NCBI GenBank assembly: GCA_910577785.1
Contig: CAJTNT010000002.1
Location: forward strand, 1-52,085
Reading direction: 5' to 3'
Source of the DNA: an uncultured Lachnospiraceae bacterium
GTDB lineage: Bacteria > Bacillota > Clostridia > Lachnospirales > Lachnospiraceae
Length of the DNA stretch: 52,085 nucleotides
The position numbers were made by a program, and so were the translations under genes. This document shows, in pieces, positions 1 to 9,117 of the stretch. A model generated the notes under the pieces. It was not told the DNA's origin. It saw only the letters and a list, made by a program, of their open reading frames with translations, and searched no databases. The first letter of the stretch is position 1; each line of letters starts with the position of its first letter.

Positions 1-934
1 GTGCTCAGGAACAGCCTCCTGGCCCCTCCGTCTTTCTTCGTGGCCGTCACGTAAGCCATGACTGGCCTGTCCCCAAATAGGTTTGTCATGGCCCGCTGGC
101 ATCCGGTGTAATAGCCGCCAGCCTTCTGCGCCGAGAGGACAAAGCTGTCCAGGGACAGCTCCGCCCCGCGCTTTGCAGGCCGCCCCCGCTTCCCCGTCCG
201 TGCTGGCGGGAGGCCGTACAGGGCGGTGTCCGCCCTTGCGCCGCATATGATGTCCAGGTTCGCAAACTCGCTGGCAAGGCACAGGAAGCCCTTCTTCGCA
301 TACCAGCTGTCACACAGCGCCAGGACATTCTTCTGCCCGGAAAATGCGGGCATAGCAAGGCGTATCATGCCGGCGGCCAATACCAGCTTTGTCGCCTCTT
401 CCTTCTTCCACATGCGGTAGCCAAGGGGTACAGACAGGTAGGAGAACGTGCGGGTCTTGCCCGGCCCCACATTGTCCCAGGCCGGCACACAGAGCATGAG
501 GCTGACAAAGCAGTGGCCGTCCAGGTAGCGGCAGCCTTTATGCGCGGCATGGTCGAACAGCTTTGAGACTCCCTCTATCTTAGTGCCCGACTTGGGGACA
601 ATGGTGTCGTCCACGCAGAGCAGCACGGGCAGGGGGCGGAAGGCATCCGGTATGATGCTAAGGGCAATTTTTGCCGTCACGGCCATGAAGCCGGAATAGT
701 CCACCTTGGCGTAGGAGCATAGGTAATAGAAGGCATTGAGGGATTTCCTGGCGGCCTTGGCCAGGAAATGGCGGTACAGGGAACGGATGGAGGGGGCGGA
801 CTCCAATGCCAGCATGGCTACCAGCAGGAAGGCCAGGGATTCAGCCATCGGGGCAGAGAGGCCAGCAAAATAAATGGAAAAAAACAAAAAAGTTTGCCAA
901 TCACGGTGTCTTTGTTGTATAATAGTTTTGACAT
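1..934 (-). pseudogene. DDE transposase (IS701/IS4-like), cut by window edge
   Basis: Read leftwards, an open frame from the ATG at 848 runs off the left edge without a stop. It contains VDDTIVPKSGTKIEG, then DGHCFVSLMLC, and later LALCDSWYAKKG, which fit the catalytic Asp-containing blocks of IS4/IS701-type DDE transposases. A better translation start lies upstream at 934 (GAAAGGAAG ribosome binding site, then MSKLLYNKDTVIGKLF). That frame breaks at two T-runs on the minus strand (7 T and 6 T near 870-890), and the downstream frame continues without a gap (SIYFAGLSAPMAESLAF). So either the gene has a frameshift or the T-runs are a recoding site. The family call is from motifs only. The upstream region to about 1004 holds inverted repeats, and the element's outer end is probably near there. 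Confidence 0.7.
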
Positions 935-1004
935 GCAGGGACACTTCCTTTCGTTATAATTGGTCTGCAAACTTATTATACAACGAAAGGTTCCTGTATG
1001 TCAT
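914..1004. repeat. Overlapping inverted repeats upstream of the transposase
   Basis: GTTGTATAAT at 914-923 is mirrored by ATTATACAAC at 975-984. In addition, 930-953 (GACATGCAGG...CTTTCG) is an imperfect mirror of 984-1002 (CGAAAGG...CTGTATGTC). The arms overlap the presumed transposase promoter and start. They may be the end or regulatory region of the insertion sequence; the exact terminus cannot be fixed. Confidence 0.5.
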
Positions 1005-1187
1005 TTGTTTTTTACAGAATCAAAAAGTTGTAAACTGGTGTTAATTTTGTGTCTTTGCTCTTCCACCTTATTCCAGAGGCAGGGGATGGATGAAACCCAC
1101 GAGCTTATATAATAGAACTTTATGACAGATATAACCATTATAGTATTTTAGATTTAGGTAACAAATAAAAAAAAGTAGTTGAAAATA

Positions 1188-1214
1188 TAAAGTCTTTTTC
1201 AAATCAGCCGATAA
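1188..1214 (+). promoter_or_regulatory. Sigma-28 (FliA/SigD) promoter of flagellin
   Basis: TAAA at 1188-1191, a spacer of exactly 15 bases, then GCCGATAA at 1207-1214. This is the consensus motility sigma factor promoter. It lies 183 bases before the flagellin start codon, leaving a leader of about 175 bases, and nothing else is oriented to use it. Confidence 0.93.
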
Positions 1215-1396
1215 AAATAATGTAAATCAAAAATGCAATATGTTATTGCAGGAGCTTTTAGGCAATTATCCTAGGGATTGCATAGAGGTGAAAATTGATT
1301 TCAAACAAATATAATTACTGAGCCTTGAGAGCAGAGTAATTATATTAAATAATTTTGTGGCATGGAAGCTACAGTATATTCAAGGAGGAAATAATT

Positions 1397-2602
1397 ATGG
1401 CAATGATCGTTCAGCACAATCTTACGGCAGTAAATTCAAATCGTCAATTAGGTATTACTACTGGTGCACAGGCAAAATCTTCAGAAAAATTGTCATCTGG
1501 TTATAAGATTAATCGTGCAGGTGATGATGCGGCAGGGTTAAAAATTTCTGAGAAGATGAGGAGCCAGGTTCGAGGTTTGACAAGAGCATCTACAAATGCG
1601 CAAGATGGAGTGTCTTTGATTCAGACAGCAGAAGGAGCCTTGAACGAAGCGCACTCTATTCTTCAGAGAATGAATGAATTAGCAGTTCAGGGTGCCAATG
1701 ATACTAATGAAAATATTGACCGTGAGGCAATTAATGAAGAATTAGATCAGCTGACACAAGAGTTGGACAGAATTTCGCAAACAACTCAGTTCAATAAGCA
1801 GAATTTGTTGGATGGATCTTTTTCAAGTAAAAATCTTCATGTTGGTGCAAATGCAAATCAGAAGATTCAGATTAGCATTGATAATATGGATGCCTCTACA
1901 TTAGGATTGAGAAGCATTAAAGGGCAGGAATTGGGGAGCGCACAGACTGGAAAGAAAATAGAAGGTATTACTTATAAGGGAATGACATACCAATGGGATG
2001 CTTCTAAGACAGCGGCCTCTAATGCGGCGATAGCTGTGAGTGATTTTAAGATCGCTGTTTCGAATAAAGCAGCTGCTGAACAGTATGCTCCGCAGGTTTC
2101 TGGAACGAATGTTTTTTATAAGGATGCCAATAGTGCTACTTATGATACAGCAGCATCTGCTATGGCTGCAGATGTAGCATCTGCTCAAGGGTTGGTAAGT
2201 GCAGCTCTAACAAATAGTTTGGAGACATATTTAGATACTACTAATACAGTTGCAAATGGTCCTACTGTTAGAGCAGATGGTTCGACATTTACCATGGATA
2301 AACCAGGGGTTAATACTTATGCGAGGGCAAATGCAACAATTACGGCAGTTCAAAATGCCATTAATAAGGTGTCTTCTCAGAGGTCGGCTCTTGGTGCAAT
2401 TCAAAATAGATTAGAGCATACTATCGCAAACTTGGATAATGTTGCTGAGAATACACAAGCAGCAGAATCTCGTATTCGTGATCTTGATATGGCTGCTGAG
2501 ATGGTTGAATACAGTAAGAACAATATTCTTGCTCAAGCAGGTCAATCTATGCTGGCACAGGCTAATCAGGCAACGCAAGGTGTATTATCTTTGTTGCAGT
2601 AG
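1397..2602 (+). CDS. Flagellin (flagellar filament subunit)
   Basis: A 401-residue flagellin. The N-terminal D0/D1 block (starting MAMIVQHNLTAVNSNRQLGI, with SSGYKINRAGDDAAGLKISE) and the C-terminal block (ending SMLAQANQATQGVLSLLQ) are intact. Those helices pack the filament core. The centre, about residues 175-300, is variable and rich in Ala, Ser and Thr, as expected for the surface-exposed, glycosylated part. I chose the ATG at 1397 because GGAGGAA sits 6-7 bases ahead; an in-frame ATG 14 codons earlier has no ribosome binding site. It is expressed from the sigma-28 promoter and closed by a strong terminator, so it is monocistronic. The Maf and nonulosonate genes that follow suggest the filament is glycosylated with a sialic-acid-like sugar. 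Confidence 0.97.
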   Translation: MAMIVQHNLTAVNSNRQLGITTGAQAKSSEKLSSGYKINRAGDDAAGLKISEKMRSQVRGLTRASTNAQDGVSLIQTAEGALNEAHSILQRMNELAVQGANDTNENIDREAINEELDQLTQELDRISQTTQFNKQNLLDGSFSSKNLHVGANANQKIQISIDNMDASTLGLRSIKGQELGSAQTGKKIEGITYKGMTYQWDASKTAASNAAIAVSDFKIAVSNKAAAEQYAPQVSGTNVFYKDANSATYDTAASAMAADVASAQGLVSAALTNSLETYLDTTNTVANGPTVRADGSTFTMDKPGVNTYARANATITAVQNAINKVSSQRSALGAIQNRLEHTIANLDNVAENTQAAESRIRDLDMAAEMVEYSKNNILAQAGQSMLAQANQATQGVLSLLQ

Positions 2603-2641
2603 TGTTATTATTATAAAAAGTTTTTATATGCAGAATAATAG

Positions 2642-2670
2642 AGGGGCTAGCGTTGCTGGCTCCTTTATTT
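2642..2670 (+). terminator. Terminator after flagellin
   Basis: A 10-bp stem (AGGGGCTAGC / GCTGGCTCCT, two G-T pairs) with a 3-base loop, followed by TTATTTG. It lies 40 bases after the flagellin stop codon. Confidence 0.8.
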
Positions 2671-3227
2671 GTAGAAGAAATGCTAATTAAAAGTTTCTTG
2701 TATAATTATGAATATATGGAGAAAGCTGGATTTGCTACAGGGCAAGGAAATTCTTGAGATATATTCTGTATTAAGAAGTGATACCATTAATTTGTAAGAA
2801 TGTTAAGTTCAGATGGATGTATTTCACTATCGAATCTGTGAGAAAAATTCGCTGAAGAAGATGCAATTTGTAGTAACAGTGACATGTGGGATTTTAGAGT
2901 ATTCTGTATGATACCTACAAAAGGCATTGATTAGGATGCAGGAAAGTTGATGGGTGATATTAGAAGATTACAGATAAGGATTGCATATATAATAGGAAAA
3001 TAAAAGTAGACAATCTCCTGTTACGGCTGAATTGAACCTTTAATAGTCATTACTAAGAGTTGAATTTAGTTGTGGCTTGAAGGCTGGAAAGTTTGGATAG
3101 GAGATGGGGAAAAGTCCGCTGAAAAGTGTCTTTTTAAAAGTTATGTGGGGCAGAATAATAAAAATTAATGTAAAAATGGAGGTAGTTGGCAGAAATGTTT
3201 TTTGGAGGTAAAAACCTTGGATAGAGG
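2671..3227. other. AT-rich gap with no supported gene
   Basis: About 560 bases between the flagellin terminator and the next plausible reading frame. All frames are broken by stops and I found no transposase or known-protein motif. It may be decayed sequence, and a promoter for the following genes may lie here, but I could not pick one with confidence. Confidence 0.5.
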
Positions 3228-3383
3228 ATGGGGAGATGTTCTGGTTATGAACAGATGGAACGAAAAATTAAGAATCTGATAGATACGGGACGGATCCTTC
3301 TAAATATAAGGATGGATATATACAAAGCCATGTTGAGGGGAATCACTGACAATATAGGGAGGGAATTATGGAAGAGAAGATAA
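3228..3383 (+). CDS. Possible small protein, 51 residues
   Basis: An open frame from ATG at 3228 reads MGRCSGYEQMERKIKNLI and continues to a stop at 3381-3383, overlapping the next gene by 16 bases. The composition is charged and helical (Lys, Arg, Glu, Ile), like the neighbouring small protein, and not like random out-of-frame sequence. The ribosome binding site is weak (GATAGAGG directly before the ATG). It could be a real small flagellar accessory gene or the tail of a decayed one. Function unknown. Confidence 0.3.
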   Translation: MGRCSGYEQMERKIKNLIDTGRILLNIRMDIYKAMLRGITDNIGRELWKRR

Positions 3384-3700
3384 GAGAGTTGTATAGTAAA
3401 ATAAGGGAAATGGGAGCATCTTTTGTAATTTATCATAAACGCAGTAGTGTTGAACAAATAAAGGAAATTATGCCAGATATTCAAGAATTTGTGTTATGGT
3501 TTCTGGAAGGAAATAGATTTGGCATAGAAGAACAATTTTATAAAGATATGAGTAACAATATATTGGTGATTTTGGAAGATATATTTGAGGCATTAAAACA
3601 AGGAGATATTGTATTGTTGCATGATGCAACAGTAAATGGATTGTTGGAATATCTACAATTATTTATGGAGCAGGAGGAAAAGTCATATGACAACATATGA
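3368..3700 (+). CDS. Small acidic hypothetical protein beside Maf
   Basis: A 110-residue soluble helical protein starting MEEKIRELYSKIREMG, preceded by a good GGGAGG site. It contains no transmembrane segment or cysteine cluster. Its last 14 bases overlap the start of the Maf gene, so the two are probably translationally coupled. The position between flagellin and Maf suggests a role in flagellin modification or export, but I do not recognise the family and assign no function. Confidence 0.75.
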   Translation: MEEKIRELYSKIREMGASFVIYHKRSSVEQIKEIMPDIQEFVLWFLEGNRFGIEEQFYKDMSNNILVILEDIFEALKQGDIVLLHDATVNGLLEYLQLFMEQEEKSYDNI

Positions 3701-5543
3701 GAAGAATCTAAAAACACTAGCTCTCCACTATTTAGAAATTGACAAAAGAATTGAAAATGCTAAGGAAAATATGGAGATGATTCTTGAGGTTCAGGAAGAA
3801 AAATCTTATGAAGGCGAGAAAATTCTAAAAATTAAAAAGGAGGATAGGGTTTGTTATCTGAATGGAAAGCGGGATACTTCAGAAGCAGCAAAGTATTGGG
3901 TGAAAACGCTAGGTGTTTTGCATAGGAATACCCCTATATTAATGATGGGAATAGGAAATTATTCTTATTTAAAGGAATTAGCCAAACAGACAGAAAATAG
4001 ACTTATAATTGTAGTTTATGAGCCTTCTTTGCAGATATTTTTGAAATTTTTAGAGATGATAGATATAAAAAGTTGGATGGAAAGACATCTAATTATTTTT
4101 TGGGTAGATGGAGTAGAGGGTATGGATGAGAAAAATATGAGGGAGGTATTGGAACAGGTATTAAAATATGAGGCACTAGAATATTGTAAATATTTTATTT
4201 TGCCAAATTATGATACGTTATTTGCAGAAAAAGCACTCATGTTTGTAAAAACCTGCCGGGATGTGGCGTTGAAAGAGGTATCCAGATTTGCCACCAATAA
4301 TCTTTTTGCTGGGGTTATGGTAAAAAATCTCTTTTCTAATGCAAAATATCTGTGCAATGGATATAAAACTACGCAGTTGACAGAGGTGATTCCAAGAGAT
4401 ATTCCGGGAATTGTTGTGGCAGCAGGCCCCTCGTTAGATAAAAATATAAGAGAATTAAAAAACGCAAAAGGAAAAGCGTTTATTGTAGCAGTGGATACGG
4501 CTATAAAACCCTTGTTAAGGGAAGGGATAATACCTGATATGTTTGCGGTGATTGATGCATTGAAACCATTGGAGTTGGTAAAAGTAGAAGAGGCGCGGCA
4601 AATACCCCTGTTAAGTACATTGAATGCTTCTCCAGAAATATTGGATTACCATAAAGGAATGAAATTTTTTTTTAATGAGGGTTATTTATTTGCAGAAGAA
4701 ATTTTTCGACGGAGTGGTCATAGGAGTGGAGATGTATCATGTGGTGGTTCAGTTGCAACTTCTTTATTTTCTCTTTTGTATAAGATTGGAATCCAAACAA
4801 TTATTTTAGTTGGACAAGATTTAGCATATACAGATAATAAATCTTATGCGAATGGAACATTTCATGATGTAATAGAAGAAGAGGATACTAGTAAATTTAT
4901 GATGGTTAAAGGAAATTTTGAAGAAAAAGTTCCTACTCAACCAAATTTAAAATTGTTTTTAGATTGGTACAATAGATATATAGAAGGAATTAAGGAACGT
5001 GATAAGGGATTCAGGGTAATTAATGCTACAGAAGGAGGTGCATTTATTCGGAATACAGAGATAATGACGCTGCGGGAAGCTATTGAGCAAGAGTGCAATA
5101 AAAGTGTGAATATACAGGAGTGTTTGGAAAGACTGCCATTAATGTTGAATGAAGAGGCACAAAAATGGTCTGTTGAGTATTTAAAAAGTCTTTCTAAAGA
5201 GTTTAAGACTATAAAAAATGATGCTAGAAAATTGAGGAATTTATATTATAAATTATATAAGTTATGTAATAAAAGAAATGTAGATTGTAAAGAATATAGA
5301 GGCATTTTGAAAAAAATTGATAATCAAAAAAAGGTACTAGAAAGGGCAAGTATTTATCAACTTATTACAATAACTATGAGCAATGCTCAATATATATTAT
5401 TAGAGGAACAATATGAACAAAGAGAATCTTTACAAGAAGAAGGAAAAGAGATAGCCCAGACAGGCATAACTTATATAAAAGATGTAGAAAAATGTGCAGA
5501 GATATTTCAAGAATATTCAGAAGAGGTTTTTAGAGATTTATAA
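3687..5543 (+). CDS. Motility accessory factor (Maf/DUF115, MptE-like)
   Basis: A 618-residue protein of the Maf family, the proposed transferases that attach nonulosonic acids to Ser/Thr of flagellin in the cytoplasm before export. The central DUF115/6-hydroxymethylpterin-pyrophosphokinase-like domain is clear: GIVVAAGPSLDKNI, then AFIVAVDTAIKPLL, IPDMFAVIDAL, and later IILVGQDLAYTD. The C-terminal 150 residues form a charged helical tail. I placed the start at 3687, where CAGGAGGAAAAG precedes ATGACAACATATGAG; a longer in-frame start 17 codons upstream lies inside the previous gene and has no such site. The base composition is very AT-rich compared with neuB and neuA. Substrate specificity is inferred from the sugar genes next to it. 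Confidence 0.9.
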   Translation: MTTYEKNLKTLALHYLEIDKRIENAKENMEMILEVQEEKSYEGEKILKIKKEDRVCYLNGKRDTSEAAKYWVKTLGVLHRNTPILMMGIGNYSYLKELAKQTENRLIIVVYEPSLQIFLKFLEMIDIKSWMERHLIIFWVDGVEGMDEKNMREVLEQVLKYEALEYCKYFILPNYDTLFAEKALMFVKTCRDVALKEVSRFATNNLFAGVMVKNLFSNAKYLCNGYKTTQLTEVIPRDIPGIVVAAGPSLDKNIRELKNAKGKAFIVAVDTAIKPLLREGIIPDMFAVIDALKPLELVKVEEARQIPLLSTLNASPEILDYHKGMKFFFNEGYLFAEEIFRRSGHRSGDVSCGGSVATSLFSLLYKIGIQTIILVGQDLAYTDNKSYANGTFHDVIEEEDTSKFMMVKGNFEEKVPTQPNLKLFLDWYNRYIEGIKERDKGFRVINATEGGAFIRNTEIMTLREAIEQECNKSVNIQECLERLPLMLNEEAQKWSVEYLKSLSKEFKTIKNDARKLRNLYYKLYKLCNKRNVDCKEYRGILKKIDNQKKVLERASIYQLITITMSNAQYILLEEQYEQRESLQEEGKEIAQTGITYIKDVEKCAEIFQEYSEEVFRDL

Positions 5544-5568
5544 TATTATAATTTGGAAGGAGAAAAAA

Positions 5569-6885
5569 ATGGATAAATTTAAGAGATTTGTAAAAATTGA
5601 TTATTCAAGATTTGAGAAGGAAGATTTGGAGGCTTTATATGGGTTGCCGCAAGATATTCTATTTTGTAGTAAATGTGTAATTTCTAATCAACGCCCAAAT
5701 TCTTGTGAGGAATATAAGAATAATAAGAACTCGACAAAAGACACCATCCATTTAGATAATGAGGGGGTCTGTGATGCTTGTAGGGCAGCAGAACAAAAAA
5801 ATAAGATAGATTGGGAAGAACGGGAAAAGGAACTAATAGAATTGTGTGACAAATATAGGAGTAAAGATGGAAGTTATGACTGCCTGATTCCGGGCTCGGG
5901 AGGAAAGGATTCGTTTTATCAGGCACATGTATTAAAGTATAAGTACAATATGCATCCATTGACAATTACATGGGCGCCTAATATATATACGGATTGGGGG
6001 TGGAAAAATCAGCGGGCTTGGATAAATGCAGGATTTGACAATATTCTTTATACGCCTAATGGAAGGAATCATAGACTGCTCACAAGATTGGCAGTTGAAA
6101 ATCTGTTTCATCCGTTTCAACCATTTATATTAGGACAGAAGGCATTGGCGCCAAAGGTAGCAGCAATGTATCATATTCCTTTGATTTTCTATGGTGAAAA
6201 TGAGGCAGAGTACGGAAATCCAGTCGCAGATAATTCTAGTGCCACAAGGGACTGGAAGTATTTTACAGCGGATGATAAGGGTAAAATATATATTGCTGGT
6301 ACATCAATTGCAGATTTAAAGGAGTATTTTGGTATAGAGCAGGGCGAATTGAATCTATATATGCCAGCTGATCCAGAACTAATTGAACAAGAAAAGATAG
6401 AAGTGCATTATCTTGGCTATTATTTGAAATGGCATCCCCAGGGTGCATATTACTATGCGGTGGAAAATGGCGGGTTTCAAGCTGCTCCTGAGCGGACGGC
6501 AGGAACTTATAGTAAATATAATAGCATTGATGACAGGATAGATGACTTTCATTTTTATACTACATTCATAAAATTTGGGATTGGCCGTGCCACATATGAT
6601 GCAGCTCAAGAAATCCGTAATAACGAGATTGATCGTGAAGAGGGTATAGCATTAGTAAAAAAATTTGATGGGGAATTTCCAGAACGTTTTGCAGATGAGA
6701 TATTTGATTATTTGAGTATATTACCAGAGGAATATCCAGTAGCTTCCCGGATGTTTGAACAACCTAAGATGGATAAAGATTATTTTATGCATCTGGCAGA
6801 TAGATTTCGTTCACCGCATATTTGGAAATATGAAGATGGTTTATGGAAATTGCGGAAACAAGTTTTTGATGATAAATGGAGATAA
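5569..6885 (+). CDS. N-acetyl sugar amidotransferase (PseA/WbpG-like)
   Basis: A 438-residue PP-loop enzyme. The ATP-binding loop SGGKDS is at about residues 110-115, and Cys pairs (CSKC near residue 28 and CDAC near residue 65) look like a zinc site. Family members (PseA, WbpG) use ammonia from a HisH/HisF-type pair to turn an acetamido group into acetamidino on a bacillosamine or nonulosonate precursor. The start at 5569 follows GGAAGGAG. The HisF-like gene begins one base after its stop codon, so the three genes form a unit. The exact sugar is not visible from sequence. Confidence 0.9.
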   Translation: MDKFKRFVKIDYSRFEKEDLEALYGLPQDILFCSKCVISNQRPNSCEEYKNNKNSTKDTIHLDNEGVCDACRAAEQKNKIDWEEREKELIELCDKYRSKDGSYDCLIPGSGGKDSFYQAHVLKYKYNMHPLTITWAPNIYTDWGWKNQRAWINAGFDNILYTPNGRNHRLLTRLAVENLFHPFQPFILGQKALAPKVAAMYHIPLIFYGENEAEYGNPVADNSSATRDWKYFTADDKGKIYIAGTSIADLKEYFGIEQGELNLYMPADPELIEQEKIEVHYLGYYLKWHPQGAYYYAVENGGFQAAPERTAGTYSKYNSIDDRIDDFHFYTTFIKFGIGRATYDAAQEIRNNEIDREEGIALVKKFDGEFPERFADEIFDYLSILPEEYPVASRMFEQPKMDKDYFMHLADRFRSPHIWKYEDGLWKLRKQVFDDKWR

Positions 6886-6886
6886 T

Positions 6887-7645
6887 ATGAAAAATATTAG
6901 ATTTATTGCCAAATTAGATGTTAAAGGTAGTAATTTAGTTAAGGGTATTCAATTCGAAGGTCTCCGTAAAATAGGCAATCCGAATGAATTTGCAAAAAAA
7001 TATTATAAAGATGGTATAGATGAGATATTGTATATAGATATTGTTGCGAGTTTATATAATAGAAATAATTTAAGCGATATTGTGATAGAATGTACAAATG
7101 ATGTATTTATTCCTATTACAGTGGGAGGTGGGATAAGAAATATTGATAATGTAAAGCATTTGTTGCGTTGTGGAGCAGATAAAATAGCCATTAATACTGC
7201 AGCTATTAAAAATCCTAAGTTGATTCATGAAGTTGCGGATAAATTCGGCTCTCAATGCATGGTACTTTCTATCCAGGCAAAGAAAGTGTCAGAGGGAAAA
7301 TGGGAAGCTTATTATGACAATGGGAGAGAAAAAACGGGAATAGACGTAATTCAATGGGCAAAGACAGGATATGAATTGGGAGCGGGTGAAATTCTTTTGA
7401 CATCGGTAGATTGTGAAGGTTGCAGAAAGGGCTTTGATATAGAATTAGTTAGAGCCGTGTCGGATGTAGTTCCGATTCCTATCATTGCCTGTGGAGGAAT
7501 GGGGAAAATGGAGGACTTTTCTAAAGTGGTGATAGAAGGACATGCAGATGCTGTTGCAGCAGCAAGTGTTTTGCATTATAATCAGCTGTTGGTTAACGAA
7601 ATTAAGGAAAAGGCATATATGAATGGAATTAATGTCAGGAGATAG
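6887..7645 (+). CDS. HisF-like cyclase subunit of sugar amidotransferase
   Basis: A 252-residue (beta/alpha)8 barrel of the HisF family. Visible marks are IAKLDVKGSNLVKGIQFEG at the N terminus, ITVGGGIRNIDNVKHLL, and IIACGGMGKMEDF near the C terminus. Histidine biosynthetic HisF normally has D-x-D-x-G style barrels beside hisA and hisI; here there is no histidine gene nearby and the partner is the PP-loop amidotransferase. It most likely channels ammonia from the HisH-like glutaminase to that enzyme. The start at 6887 is a few bases past the upstream stop, indicating coupling. Confidence 0.88.
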   Translation: MKNIRFIAKLDVKGSNLVKGIQFEGLRKIGNPNEFAKKYYKDGIDEILYIDIVASLYNRNNLSDIVIECTNDVFIPITVGGGIRNIDNVKHLLRCGADKIAINTAAIKNPKLIHEVADKFGSQCMVLSIQAKKVSEGKWEAYYDNGREKTGIDVIQWAKTGYELGAGEILLTSVDCEGCRKGFDIELVRAVSDVVPIPIIACGGMGKMEDFSKVVIEGHADAVAAASVLHYNQLLVNEIKEKAYMNGINVRR

Positions 7646-7649
7646 GAGA

Positions 7650-8282
7650 ATGGAGAGGATATCAATTATAGATTATGGAAGGGGGAATATTTTAAGTGTT
7701 CGACGGGCATTTGAAAGCCAAGGGGCAAAAATAGAATTTGTATCAACTTCACAAGAAATTATGAAGGCAAAGAAATTGGTATTGCCAGGTGTGGGCGCTT
7801 TTAAAGATGGGGTGGAAGAACTTTACAAAAGAGATTTAGTCCGAGGAATTCAGGCATACTGCAAAGAAGGTAAGCCTTTTCTGGGAATCTGTTTAGGAAT
7901 GCAGATGATGTTAGGAGAAAGTGAAGAATTTGGGCTGACAAAGGGACTGGGTCTGATTCCAGGGCGAGTAGTAAGGATTAAGAATATATCTGTAGAAGGA
8001 AAGGAGCAAAAGGTTCCACATGTTGGATGGAATGAGTTATATTATACGAGGAGTGTGGAGGGAACAATTTTACATGGAATTACAGAAAAAGTAAAGATGT
8101 ATTTTGTCCATTCATATTTTGCGGTTCCAGAAGATGAAAGTTATCGGCTTGCAGATACATATTATGGGAAATGGCGGTTATCGGCAGTTATAAAAAAGGG
8201 AAATTGTTATGGAACACAATTCCATCCAGAAAAGAGTGGGGAAATGGGTCTGAAGATTATCCAAAATTTTGTAAAGTTGTAA
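7650..8282 (+). CDS. HisH-like glutaminase subunit
   Basis: A 210-residue class I glutamine amidotransferase. The catalytic triad is visible: Cys81 in FLGICLGMQMM, and His192 and Glu194 in QFHPEKSG. Also VLPGVGAFKDG near residue 50. It releases ammonia from glutamine for the HisF-like/PP-loop partner. The start at 7650 is preceded by AGGAGATAGGAG; the longer frame back to 7623 lies inside the HisF-like gene. It is the last intact gene before the insertion sequences, so the original operon was interrupted immediately after it. Confidence 0.88.
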   Translation: MERISIIDYGRGNILSVRRAFESQGAKIEFVSTSQEIMKAKKLVLPGVGAFKDGVEELYKRDLVRGIQAYCKEGKPFLGICLGMQMMLGESEEFGLTKGLGLIPGRVVRIKNISVEGKEQKVPHVGWNELYYTRSVEGTILHGITEKVKMYFVHSYFAVPEDESYRLADTYYGKWRLSAVIKKGNCYGTQFHPEKSGEMGLKIIQNFVKL

Positions 8283-8317
8283 AAGTTCTATAACGTATTT
8301 GTCAATCGGCAACTAAA

Positions 8318-8740
8318 GAAATCAAAAGGATTATGGGCAGGCACAGGCCATCCTGGCATGTACAGATCTGTCCATAGTTGCAGGAAATATCATAGAGGAA
8401 TATGCCTACCGCTTTAAGAGCGAGGCCACGTTCTGGGAGATGAAACAGTAGCTTGGGGATTTTTGTTACCATTTTTGGACATATGTAGTCTTCCGGCTGG
8501 AGCATTCCATAGGAAAGGCCTAAAATTTCAGGATGCTATCCGTGTGTCGGGCTTCAGGTATCTGCGCACATCATCCTGTAAGGCCATATCGGAAGCCGAT
8601 ACAATGGAGTGTTTAAGGCAGAATTTATTCCGTTTTATGGCTCAACAGGATAATCTGAGCATAACCAAAAAAATATTTAGTAAACAAGTTCCCCTGGAAA
8701 CAGAGAATATTAAATTGTACCCCTTGTCAAGGACATTTTG
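8318..8740 (+). pseudogene. Transposase remnant
   Basis: One frame reads AILACTDLSIVAGNIIEEYA, then YRFKSEATFWEMKQ, stop, LGDFCYHFWTYVVFRLEHS, stop. The YRFK...F...LKQ and FCYHFW blocks are typical of the C-terminal part of IS4/IS701-like transposases, possibly the same kind as at the left edge. In-frame stops and lack of the rest show it is dead. It abuts the left end of the IS3-family element. Confidence 0.55.
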
Positions 8741-8860
8741 AATTTGTGTAGTACCCGATTTTTGGACATCTACACACAATCCATACCCCATGCTATGGAC
8801 AGGAGATTTCGTGCGATTACCACTTTGCCTTGGCGCATTGAGAAAATCCAATCCACTCTT

Positions 8861-8886
8861 GGGACGCCCTTTGAAAAGGGTGTCCC
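8861..8886. repeat. Hairpin inside the IS3-family element
   Basis: GGGACGCCCTTT and AAAGGGTGTCCC form a 12-bp arm pair with one mismatch and a 2-base loop. It lies downstream of orfB in the noncoding left end and could stop incoming or outgoing transcription, although no T-run follows. Confidence 0.5.
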
Positions 8887-9117
8887 GCCGCTCAGGCATC
8901 CCTGGCCTAAACTTTTACTCCGGGCTCTGCCCGAACCCGCCCTCGCTGGGGGCAGGAAAAAGGGAATAATCCTTTTTCCTTATAAAAGGGTAATCCGTGA
9001 ACCTTATGTCAAGGGACTTTCGCGGCATATCCTCACCCGGCCAAAAACGTGCCGGGCTGCGGTATTCCACGGTTCCCCTGACAACGGTTCCGCTCCTTGC
9101 GCATGGTGATGCAGGGT

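Noticed and set aside
6887..8282. Histidine biosynthesis genes hisF and hisH
   Set aside because: No other his gene is near and the PP-loop amidotransferase is adjacent; these are the sugar-amidation paralogues.
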